A model generated the notes under the pieces. It was not told where the DNA came from and made no database searches. It saw nothing but the letters and a program-made list of their open reading frames with translations. Position numbers and translations under genes: made by a program. Below, piece by piece: positions 8,258 through 16,800 of a DNA stretch of 64,000 bases. Position 1 is the first letter of the stretch. The number at the start of each line of letters is the position of its first letter. Source of the DNA: Pseudomonadota bacterium (GTDB lineage: Bacteria > Pseudomonadota > Gammaproteobacteria > Pseudomonadales > Azotimanducaceae); NCBI GenBank assembly GCA_027624035.1, contig JAQBUI010000013.1, positions 1 through 64,000 of the forward strand. Reading direction: 5' to 3'.

Positions 8258-8274
8258 CTCCCCAAAATGGGGAG
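8258..8274 (+). promoter_or_regulatory. Hairpin covering the ribBX ribosome-binding site
   Basis: CTCCCC (8258-8263), loop AAAAT, GGGGAG (8269-8274) forms a perfect 6-bp stem. Its right arm is the Shine-Dalgarno sequence, 9 nt before the TTG start at 8284. If the transcript begins upstream of 8258, folding would hide the ribosome-binding site. If it begins near 8263, as the TATACT box suggests, the stem cannot form. Confidence 0.4.
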
Positions 8275-8283
8275 ATCGATCAT

Positions 8284-9396
8284 TTGGCACTCAATTCCAT
8301 AGAAGAAATCCTGGATGATTTCCGACAGGGAAAGATGGTCCTCATCATGGATGATGAAGACCGTGAAAACGAAGGTGACCTGATCATCGCGGCCGATGTG
8401 GTCACCCCACAGCACATCACCTTTTTCGCCCGGGAAGCCTGCGGCCTGATCTGCCTGACACTGACCGAGGAACGCGCCAGGCAGCTCGCCCTGCCGCTCA
8501 TGGTCGAACATAACAACAGCCTCCACGAGACCAACTTTACCGTATCCATCGAAGCAGCCAACGGCATCACCACCGGAATCTCGGCAGCCGACCGGGCGAG
8601 GACTGTCCGGGATGCCGTGGCACGCAATGCCACGCCTGCTGACATCGTTATGCCCGGGCATATTTTTCCGCTGATTGCCAAACCCGGTGGCGTGCTGACC
8701 CGTGCGGGCCACACCGAGGCGGGTTGCGACCTCGCCAGATTGACGGGCTACGAACCCGCTGCGGTCATCGTCGAGGTCATGAATGAAGACGGTTCCATGG
8801 CCAAGCGCCCACAACTGGAAGCATTTGCCGAACAGCACGGCATCCGGATCGGCACGATTGCCGACCTGATCCAGTACCGGACCCTGTACGACAAGACCAT
8901 CGAACTGCACGACGAGCGTGCCATCACCACCGCCATGGGTGATTTCACGCTCCGCACCTACACGGACAAGGTGTCCTCATGCGTCCACTACGCCCTGATC
9001 CGCGGCGACATCAATGAGGCCGAGCCATGCCTGGTGCGGGTTCAGGTGTTAAATACCCTGCGAGATATCCTGCTGACACAGCGACCCGGCTTCAGGCCGA
9101 CCTGGTCACTGCACGATTCCATGTCGGCAATCGCCGCAGAGGACAAGGGCGTATTGGTGGTGGTCGGCCAGGAACCCTCGCTGGATGAGTCTTTGACCCA
9201 GGTGGAGTATTTCCCGGAAGTCCCACCGGTGCAGCGCCACAACAACGAGGTTGGCGTCTACCGTGTGATTGGCACAGGCAGCCAGATACTGCGTGATGTG
9301 GGTGTTGGCAAGATGCGACTGCTGTCGTCGCCGACGCGTTTCAATGCCATTTCGGGCTTCCAGCTTGAGGTGGTTGAATTCGTCGAGCACGAGTAA
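8284..9396 (+). CDS. ribB: 3,4-dihydroxy-2-butanone-4-phosphate synthase with degenerate GTP cyclohydrolase II domain (RibBX)
   Basis: Riboflavin synthesis: the N-terminal RibB domain turns ribulose 5-phosphate into the four-carbon unit of the pteridine-like ring. The signature [11 protein letters not shown] is at about residues 22-32, and the RAGHTEA catalytic region is intact. The C-terminal half resembles RibA but lacks the zinc-binding Cys cluster (the CDCGFQLE region of true RibA) and the HRQEGR loop, so GTP cyclohydrolase activity is not expected. This is the RibBX arrangement known from Proteobacteria. The TTG start at 8284 is chosen because GGGGAG lies 9 nt upstream and the product then begins [10 protein letters not shown], matching the family. 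370 residues. Confidence 0.9.
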   Translation: MALNSIEEILDDFRQGKMVLIMDDEDRENEGDLIIAADVVTPQHITFFAREACGLICLTLTEERARQLALPLMVEHNNSLHETNFTVSIEAANGITTGISAADRARTVRDAVARNATPADIVMPGHIFPLIAKPGGVLTRAGHTEAGCDLARLTGYEPAAVIVEVMNEDGSMAKRPQLEAFAEQHGIRIGTIADLIQYRTLYDKTIELHDERAITTAMGDFTLRTYTDKVSSCVHYALIRGDINEAEPCLVRVQVLNTLRDILLTQRPGFRPTWSLHDSMSAIAAEDKGVLVVVGQEPSLDESLTQVEYFPEVPPVQRHNNEVGVYRVIGTGSQILRDVGVGKMRLLSSPTRFNAISGFQLEVVEFVEHE

Positions 9397-9399
9397 CCC

Positions 9400-9447
9400 A
9401 TGGTTGAACACATGGTTCAACGCATGGTTCAACGCACGGTTCAACGG
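9400..9447 (+). repeat. Four-unit 12-bp tandem repeat at the 5' end of a gene
   Basis: Units begin at 9400, 9412, 9424 and 9436, with consensus ATGGTTCAACGC; units two and three are identical and the others differ at one to three bases. Because the period is 12 nt the frame is kept, giving MVEH-MVQR-MVQR-TVQR. Three of the four units begin with an ATG, so translation could start at any of them. Confidence 0.9.
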
Positions 9448-10080
9448 GTTGAATTTGAGCCCGATGCCCCTCCCAGCGTGCGCATCGCAGCGCAGGTATT
9501 GGAACATGCCCTTGGCACCCCGGCCGGTGCTGCCCTGTTGAAAGGCCAGCATGGCCAGGTGGCGCTGACGTCACCGAGCACCCAGCAGACAATCACCCTC
9601 AATATCAACGCTAACCGCATCGTGATCAGCCGTGGGCTGGACCGACCTGACGTCAGTGTGAGCACCGACCTTGCAGACCCCGGTGCCAACCCCCAGGTCC
9701 GGAGCGCCTGGCGACGGCCGGGGCTGGCGCGCCGAATTCGACAGTTGCTGATGCTGGGAGACCCTGATTGGCAGGAAGCTGCGCACCGCTTCTGGCAGCG
9801 GGTGCACGGGATGCCGGGTCACCCGGCAGGGCTGCACATTACCTGTACAGACAATGGAGAGAGCCTCGATCTGGGTGAAGCTGCTGAGGTTATCCTTGAA
9901 GGGAGCGCGAGGCCCCTGTCCCATGTAATGTGCGGCCGAAGCATCCTGATGCACGCGCTCGTGAGGAAAATGATCAGCGCTCGTGGATCAATGGCCCACC
10001 TGGCATTGCTCAGTGATGCCACCATCGGGTTCCTGTTGGATGACTTTGATGAAGCTTCTGACAAGGCATCCAATGAGTGA
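9400..10080 (+). CDS. SCP2-like (sterol carrier) domain protein
   Basis: 226-residue soluble protein without signal peptide or membrane segment. After the repeat-encoded N-terminus, the pattern of a beta-rich half (TITLNINANRIVISRG, DVSVSTDLADP) followed by helices resembles SCP2/UbiJ-type lipid-binding domains. The assignment is by pattern and not certain. The gene starts 4 nt after the ribBX stop. Its last 8 nt overlap the start of the glutamine-synthetase-like gene, so the two are probably translated together. The start could be 9400, 9412 or 9424. Confidence 0.6.
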   Translation: MVEHMVQRMVQRTVQRVEFEPDAPPSVRIAAQVLEHALGTPAGAALLKGQHGQVALTSPSTQQTITLNINANRIVISRGLDRPDVSVSTDLADPGANPQVRSAWRRPGLARRIRQLLMLGDPDWQEAAHRFWQRVHGMPGHPAGLHITCTDNGESLDLGEAAEVILEGSARPLSHVMCGRSILMHALVRKMISARGSMAHLALLSDATIGFLLDDFDEASDKASNE

Positions 10081-11470
10081 CGAGGCATTCAGGGGTGAGG
10101 TCAGTCTCGATGCCTGGCTCGACCGGCATCATGTTGACATCATACGCACCCAGGGCACCAATCTCGACGGTCTGGCCGTCGGCAAATATATCCACCGCAG
10201 CAAGTTCGTCAGGACGCTACCCCTCGGCCATGGCATCGCTGACATTGCACTCGCCATGAATCCGGCGGGCGCGCCCCATATGACCTTCTGGCACGAGTTC
10301 CGGCAGGGCGTATTCGGTGATATCTGCCTCATGCCGGACCTCACCACACTGGTCCCGGACGGTAATGATCCCAACGTCGGCCACTGTATCGGCGACTTCG
10401 TCCTGCCCGATGGAAGGGAGATCCCGATGTGCCCGCGCACCACACTCAAACGGATGGTCGAGCGGCTGGCCGGGCTAGGGTTCGCCGCCAGAATGACCTT
10501 TGAACTGGAGTTCTATCTGTTCGAGGAATCCTTTGCCCAGGCGAGGGAAAAACGCTATCAGGACCTCACGCCGACAGGTGCGACGCGTAACAATATGGTC
10601 TACAGCCTGCGTAATGCCTATCACGTCAAAGACTTTATGGCAGAAGTCACCCGTCGGCTTGATTTCCTGGGGATTGCCTGGGAAGGGTGGAACGACGAAG
10701 CCGGTGTGGGCCAGGTGGAATTGAACCTTTCACCGACCAGCCCCGTGACCATGGCGGATCACGTCATGCTGGCCAAACAGGTGATCTATGAGGTTGCGGT
10801 CGACCAGCAGAAGTCGGCCACCTTCATGCCTGTGCCAGGCACACTGCTGGGTAGCGGCATGCACATCCACCATTCACTGACTCGCGACGGCCAAAGCGTG
10901 TTCGGGCGTGACCCAGACTCCCGGGCACCCAATGACCTCCTGGGGCAGTGGCTCGGCGGACTGATGGCCACCCTGCCCGGCGCCGTGTCCTACCTTTGCC
11001 CCGGTATCAACGGCTATCGTCGCCTGACAGATTTCGCGGGGCCGCCGACGACACCGACCTGGGGTGAAGAAAACAAATCGGTCGCCCTGCGCCTGGTGAC
11101 CCGAACGCCCGCCGCGAGTCGCATCGAACATCGCATCGGGTCCGCCGACCTGAACCCTTACCTCGCACTTGCAGTGATCCTGGCAGGTGGGATATGCGGC
11201 CTTGAGGATGAACTCGCCGCACCCGCAGAGTTCACTGATCTTGCCTGGGGCCTGCCTGGAAGATTCGAGCGCCTTCCCACCAGCATCACCACAGCGGCGA
11301 AACGACTTCGCGAAGATGACGCTCTCGGGCGCATTCTGGGCAAGGACGTCGTCCAGTACTGGATCAAAACCCGTCGTGAAGAGTGGCTCAATTTTCACTC
11401 CCAGAGTGATGAGCCTGATCGGCGGGGTGTCAGCCAGTGGGAATATCGGCGCTACTTCGAGATGATCTGA
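10073..11470 (+). CDS. Glutamine synthetase-like gamma-glutamyl ligase
   Basis: 465-residue glutamine synthetase-fold ATP-dependent ligase. Metal and substrate residues are visible: FELEFYLF (metal Glu), the GQVELNLSP segment, GMHIHHSL (metal His), NGYRRL and the RIEHRIGSADLNPYLALA arginine/glutamate region. Length and the short N-terminal domain are closer to PuuA/GlnA4-type gamma-glutamylamine synthetases than to the housekeeping GlnA; no Tyr adenylylation motif of GlnA was recognised. The amine substrate is unknown. The ATG at 10073 overlaps the end of the SCP2-like gene by 8 nt. An earlier in-frame Met lies inside that gene and is not supported. Confidence 0.85.
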   Translation: MSDEAFRGEVSLDAWLDRHHVDIIRTQGTNLDGLAVGKYIHRSKFVRTLPLGHGIADIALAMNPAGAPHMTFWHEFRQGVFGDICLMPDLTTLVPDGNDPNVGHCIGDFVLPDGREIPMCPRTTLKRMVERLAGLGFAARMTFELEFYLFEESFAQAREKRYQDLTPTGATRNNMVYSLRNAYHVKDFMAEVTRRLDFLGIAWEGWNDEAGVGQVELNLSPTSPVTMADHVMLAKQVIYEVAVDQQKSATFMPVPGTLLGSGMHIHHSLTRDGQSVFGRDPDSRAPNDLLGQWLGGLMATLPGAVSYLCPGINGYRRLTDFAGPPTTPTWGEENKSVALRLVTRTPAASRIEHRIGSADLNPYLALAVILAGGICGLEDELAAPAEFTDLAWGLPGRFERLPTSITTAAKRLREDDALGRILGKDVVQYWIKTRREEWLNFHSQSDEPDRRGVSQWEYRRYFEMI

Positions 11471-11504
11471 AAGCCTTCCATGAAAGAAAGGAGACAATGT
11501 ACCC

Positions 11505-12155
11505 ATGAACCACCCTATGAAACATTTGACGGTCGGCCTGCTGATCATGCTGGCTGCCGGATGTCAGAGTACCTATTACGACACTATGGAGAAGTTCGGT
11601 TTCCACAAGCGGGACATCCTGATTGATCGAATTGAAGCGGCCCAGGAGGCCCAGCAGGACGGACAGGAGCAGTTTCAGGACGCGCTGATTCAGTTCAGAG
11701 CCGTGGTGGCCTTCGACGGCGGCGAACTCGATGACATCCACGCCAAGCTCAGTAGTGAATACGAGGACAGCGTCACGGCCGCAGACAGGATCCGGGACCG
11801 TATCAACAGCGTCGAGTCCGTTGCCGACGCCCTGTTTGAGGAGTGGCGCGGTGAACTCGGCGAGTACACCAATCCAAACCTTCGACGTGCCAGTGAACGC
11901 CAGCTCAAACAGACCGAGCAACGCTATCAGCGTCTGATCAACGCCATGCGCCGCGCCGAAGAAGCCATCGACCCGGTGCTCGCAACCCTCAAGGACAATG
12001 TGCTGTATCTCAAGCACAACCTCAATGCCCGCGCCATTGCGTCATTGAAGAGCGAACTCAACAACGTCAACACCGATGTGGCTTATCTCATCAACGCCAT
12101 GCAGCAGGCCATCAACGAGTCCAACGCGTTCATCGAGGAGATGCGGGCAGAATAA
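11505..12155 (+). CDS. DUF2959 family lipoprotein
   Basis: 216-residue predicted lipoprotein. The signal sequence ends in the lipobox LAAGC, with Cys at residue 20; the mature part is highly charged and helical (coiled-coil-like, residues about 45-210). The motif FHKRDILIDRIEAAQEAQ marks the DUF2959 family, whose function is unknown. AAAGGAG lies 11 nt before the ATG at 11505; Met5 is an alternative. An ATG at 11496 reads into a stop after three codons. It is 34 nt downstream of the ligase gene and may share its transcript. Confidence 0.85.
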   Translation: MNHPMKHLTVGLLIMLAAGCQSTYYDTMEKFGFHKRDILIDRIEAAQEAQQDGQEQFQDALIQFRAVVAFDGGELDDIHAKLSSEYEDSVTAADRIRDRINSVESVADALFEEWRGELGEYTNPNLRRASERQLKQTEQRYQRLINAMRRAEEAIDPVLATLKDNVLYLKHNLNARAIASLKSELNNVNTDVAYLINAMQQAINESNAFIEEMRAE

Positions 12156-12173
12156 ACCGTCGCCCGCCGGGTG

Positions 12174-13799
12174 CTACGGCCCGGGCAATACCCGCGCATA
12201 GGTGTAATCCGGGTCCGCTCCAATGACCCGGCGGACCACTCCCTTCAACCGGGGATGCAGGATGTAGGCAGACCCGGTCTCCGCCGTGGGGAGCACCGGC
12301 AGGTCCTCGATCAGGATCGACTGCAGCTCGGCCGCTGCATCCATCCGTGTACGCTGATTGCTGGATGACTGAAGCACCCGCACCCAGCGGTCATACTCCG
12401 GATTCACGTAACCGCCACGGTTGTTGCCGTTCCAGGAGGCCTGAAGGTCTGCATAGGTCATGATGTCATCGAAGTCCGGGTACCAGCTCGCAAACATGAT
12501 ATCGAACTGCCCCTTCCTGGATTTGTCGAGGTATTGCTTGAAGGTCTGCTGATCCACCCTGACTTCCAGGCCAAGGGTCTGCTTAAGCAGGCCCTGGAAG
12601 TACTCGGCGACCTTGGTGCCCGTTGGTGATGTCACCGTCAAAAGAGTGAGGGGGGCAATGGTGTCGGTCTTCAGTTCTGTCTTGAGATGGCTGATCAACT
12701 GACGACCACGCTCCGGGTCGACGGGACGAGGTTCCACAGGATATTCATTGACGAACCGGCCCTCCACGCCTCGCAGCCATCCGGGAAAGAAGGTATTGGC
12801 CGGTCGATAACCCGGAATGGCCACCACCTTGTTGACGTAGACCTCCGAATCGAACACCGAGGCAATGGCGGCCCGCAACTGACGATGCTGCAGCGGATGG
12901 CCGTCGCGGACGTTAAAGCGCAGAAACGAAAGACCGCCGGAGGCAAACGTACGCAGCCGCAGCCCACGAGCCGATGCATCCTTGACGGTTTCTGCTCCCA
13001 GCCGCACCAGCGCGATGTTGTCATCCACGAACAGATTGAGGCGGGTGCGGTTGTCTTCCGTGATGTACCCCACCTCAATCTCGGTAAGCGTGATTTCAGA
13101 GGCATTCCAGTACAGCGGGTTTTTCTGCATGACCAGTCTCGCGCCGTGGGTCCAGGCCGTCAGTACAAACGGGCCATTGGCGAGCAGTGTGGATGCCTCG
13201 GCACCAAATCGATCACCCACCTGCTCGTAAAATGCCTGTTTCACAGGGAAAAACGTCGCGTGAGACATCAGCGAGAGGCAGTAGCCACAGGGGTGTTCAA
13301 GCTCCACCAGCAGCGCGCCATCCTCGCTGACGCGCACGCCAAGCGAAGTCACAGGCAGGTCGCCCTTTTGAACGGCTTCAGCGTTCCTGATGGGATACAT
13401 GATCGCGGCAAACGGGGCCGCCTCCGTCGGGTCATTGACCCGTTGCCAGGCGAACACAAAGTCATGGGCAGTGACTGCTGAGCCATCTGACCACCTGGCA
13501 TCCTCGCGCAACCAGAAAGTCATTCGCTGCGGCGTCACCTCCCATCGTTCGGCAACACCGCCCACCAGCTGACCCCGGCGGTCGTAGCGGAGCAGACCCT
13601 CCTCGGTATGGCCGATCACAAACAGGCTGACGGCATCGGTCATCCTGATGGTATTGAGGCTGGGTGGTTCCTGGGTCAGCGCCACGGTGATTCGCTGGGA
13701 ATCGAAGTCAACGGCGGCGGGCCAGGCGGTCACGGGCAACCAGAGTAGAACAAGAAGCAGCCGCCAGCGCGGCATCAAAGCAAAAGGGCGGGTTGGCAT
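12174..13799 (-). CDS. Periplasmic oligopeptide-binding protein (SBP_bac_5, OppA-like)
   Basis: 541-residue ABC-transporter solute-binding protein of family 5. Residues about 10-28 form a signal peptide (LLLVLLWLPVTAWPAA). The mature protein starts with ITVALTQEPPSLNTIRMTDA and contains the YNPE-type YVNPEYDRWV segment near the C-terminus typical of OppA/DppA. It would bind peptides in the periplasm. No permease or ATPase gene is adjacent, so it must work with a transporter encoded elsewhere, or act as a chaperone or sensor. It converges with the DUF2959 gene, 18 bp apart, and is divergent from lhr. Confidence 0.9.
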   Translation of the reverse strand: MPTRPFALMPRWRLLLVLLWLPVTAWPAAVDFDSQRITVALTQEPPSLNTIRMTDAVSLFVIGHTEEGLLRYDRRGQLVGGVAERWEVTPQRMTFWLREDARWSDGSAVTAHDFVFAWQRVNDPTEAAPFAAIMYPIRNAEAVQKGDLPVTSLGVRVSEDGALLVELEHPCGYCLSLMSHATFFPVKQAFYEQVGDRFGAEASTLLANGPFVLTAWTHGARLVMQKNPLYWNASEITLTEIEVGYITEDNRTRLNLFVDDNIALVRLGAETVKDASARGLRLRTFASGGLSFLRFNVRDGHPLQHRQLRAAIASVFDSEVYVNKVVAIPGYRPANTFFPGWLRGVEGRFVNEYPVEPRPVDPERGRQLISHLKTELKTDTIAPLTLLTVTSPTGTKVAEYFQGLLKQTLGLEVRVDQQTFKQYLDKSRKGQFDIMFASWYPDFDDIMTYADLQASWNGNNRGGYVNPEYDRWVRVLQSSSNQRTRMDAAAELQSILIEDLPVLPTAETGSAYILHPRLKGVVRRVIGADPDYTYARVLPGP

Positions 13800-13885
13800 G
13801 GGATATCACGTCGGGGTTGAAGCCGCATTTTTGCACACATCCCTGCAGGACTGACAGCCATGCGCCCGGGGATTACACTGGGGCC

Positions 13886-16800
13886 ATGAACCGATCAGAT
13901 CAATTGGCCTCTGAATCAAACGAGGAAGCACCCAGGCCGGGCTTTCATCCGCTGATCCAGGTCTGGTTTGAGGCGCGATTCTCTCGCCCCACCCCCGTGC
14001 AGGCCGCCGCATGGCCGAAGATTGCGGCCAGAGAGCATCTATTGATCACCGCGCCAACCGGCAGCGGCAAGACCCTGACTGCCTTTTTGTGGGCCATCAA
14101 TCGGTTCGCCACTGGCGAACTGCTGCCAGGGGCCACCCGAATCCTCTATGTCAGCCCCCTGAAAGCGCTCAACAACGATATCCAGCGCAATCTGCTGGAG
14201 CCGCTCGGTGAAATCCGTGAACGATTCGACGACGCCGGCATCGACTTCCCCGGAATTGCCGTCCGGACCCGAAGTGGTGATACCGACAGCGACGAGCGCC
14301 GACGCATGCTGCGAACCCCACCGGAAATCCTGATCACCACGCCGGAGAGCCTGAACCTGATGCTGTCCTCAGCAGGCGGTCAATCCATTCTGGGCGCCCT
14401 GGATACCGTCATACTGGACGAAATTCACGCTGTGGTCGGTGACAAGCGCGGGGTCTATCTGATGTCGGCAGTTGAGCGCCTGGTATCCCTGTCGGGAGAA
14501 TTCCAGCGCATCGCCCTGTCTGCCACCGTCAACCCGATGGATACGGTCGCGAGCGTCGTCGGAGGGTTCCGGCGCCACGGTGACGGCTATCGGGCCCGTC
14601 GGGTCAACCTGGTCACGGCCCCCTCAGACAAGGTCTATGATATCCAGGTTCGCTACCCCATCGACGCACAGGAACGTGGCGCGGATGACCAGATCTGGGA
14701 TGCGCTGGTGCCGGACTTCGTCGAACGCATTGGACATAACCGGTCCACACTGCTGTTCGTGAATTCTCGAATGCTGTGCGAGAAGCTGACCCACAAGATC
14801 AATCAGCACGCCGGCCATACCCTGGCCTGGGCCCACCATGGCTCGCTTTCCCGGGAGATCCGTACAGACGTAGAGCAGCGCCTCAAGTCCGGGGCGCTTG
14901 CCGCCATCGTCGCCACCAGCACCCTTGAGATGGGTATTGATATCGGGGCCCTGGACGAAGTCCTGCTGATTCAGTCACCAGACTCGATCGCCTCGTCAGT
15001 GCAGCGGATTGGCCGGGCCGGGCATCAGGTGGGTGGCTCCAGCCGCTGTACGATCTATCCAACCTACGCCCAGGACTTCATCGAAGCGACGGTACTCGCG
15101 CGTGCGGTCCTGGACGGCGATATCGAACCAGTCAGGACCATCGAGCGCCCGCTGGACGTGCTGGCCCAGATCATGATTTCCATGACCGGAACGGCGGTGT
15201 GGGACATTGACGATTTGTTTGCAGAGATCCGACGATCGACCGCGTATCAGACACTGACCCGGGGGCAGTTTGATCTGGTGCTGAACATGCTCGCAGGGCG
15301 TTACGCAGACCATCATATCCGGGAACTTCGGCCGCGGGTGCGCATTGACCGATTGGCAAACCAGGTGCAGGCGCGAAAGGGGGCGCTGATGTCGCTGTAC
15401 CTGTCGGGCGGGGTGATTCCGGACCGGGGCTATTTCCAGCTTCGGCACGAAGACAGCAACTCAAGAATTGGTGAACTCGATGAGGAGTTCGTCTGGGAGA
15501 CCAGAATCGGCCAGGTGTTCTCCCTGGGAACCCAGCAGTGGCAGGTCAGAAAGATCACCCACTCGGACGTGCTCGTGGGGCCCGCCCGCCCTACCGGTAT
15601 TGCACCGCCATTCTGGAAATCGGAGCCCCTGTCCAGAAACTTTCATTATGCAGAGCGCATCGGGAACTTCCTGGAGCATGCCAACGATGTCCTCGACGAC
15701 GAGGAATTTGCCAGTGAGTTGCAGACGGCACATCGCCTCGAAGCGGACGTCTCCCGGGAAGTGATCGCCTATCTGGGTCGGCAGCGCAAGATCACCGGAA
15801 TCGACCTGCCTCACAGGCATCACCTGGTGGTGGAACGCATCGCCTCAGCGCCGGGTGGTGTCAGGGCGCCCCAGATCGTGCTGCATACGCTGTGGGGCGC
15901 GCGGGTCAACCGACCCTTCGCCATGGCAATGGAGGCCGCCTGGCAGGACCGCTTCGGCGAGTTGCCCGAGGTGTACGTTGGCAACGAATCTATCGTGCTG
16001 CAGTTGCCCCACGACGTCACGACCGATCAATTGATGACGCTGGTGTCTGCCAAAGAGGTAGAGAAATGGCTGCGCGCGCGGCTTGAGGGCTCGGGCTTTT
16101 TTGGCGCCCGATTCCGTGAGAATGCCGGCCGCGCCCTGCTGCTGACCCGGTCCCGGTTCAACGAACGCAAACCACTGTGGATGAGCCGCCTGCAATCCCA
16201 GAAGCTTCTGGCCGGCGTCATGAAGTACGAGGACTTCCCGATACTGCTCGAAACCTGGCGGACCTGTCTGCAGGACGAGTTCGATCTGAAATCCCTTGAG
16301 CAGGTCCTGGGCGAACTGGAGCGCGGCGAGATAGTGGTGTCCGACATCAGCCTGCATTCACCCAGCCCATTCGCCCAGGCGGTGGCCTGGGGCCAGGTCA
16401 ATACCTATATGTACATGAACGACCAGCCCAAGGCATCCGGCGTGTCCAATCTGTCGTCGGATCTGCTGGCCGAGGTCGTATTCTCCCCCGAGCTAAGGCC
16501 GCGGTTGCCCGCCGACCTGGTGGCCCAATTCGAGCAGCGCCAGCACCGGCTCGCACCAGGTTACGCGCCTGAGACCGCCGAAGAATTACTGGAGTGGGTC
16601 AAGGAAAGAACCCTGATCCCGTTTGACGAATGGCAGCCACTGACCCGTCAGGTCGCTGCCGATGGTGACAAGATCGCGACCATCGAATCAGGCAGTGCCA
16701 GACTGATCGTCGCCCGTGAAGATGAGCCCCGCATCAAGGGGGCACTCACCGGTGATCAGCAAGCGCTGAAGACCGTACTGGCAAACTGGTTACAGCATTA

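Noticed and set aside
8170-8283. FMN riboswitch in front of ribBX
   Set aside because: The leader is at most about 100 nt, and none of the conserved RFN segments is present.
8170-8910. Long upstream extension of the glcD reading frame
   Set aside because: It runs antisense through ribBX, which has clear homology; no family sequence appears upstream of the Met at 8169.
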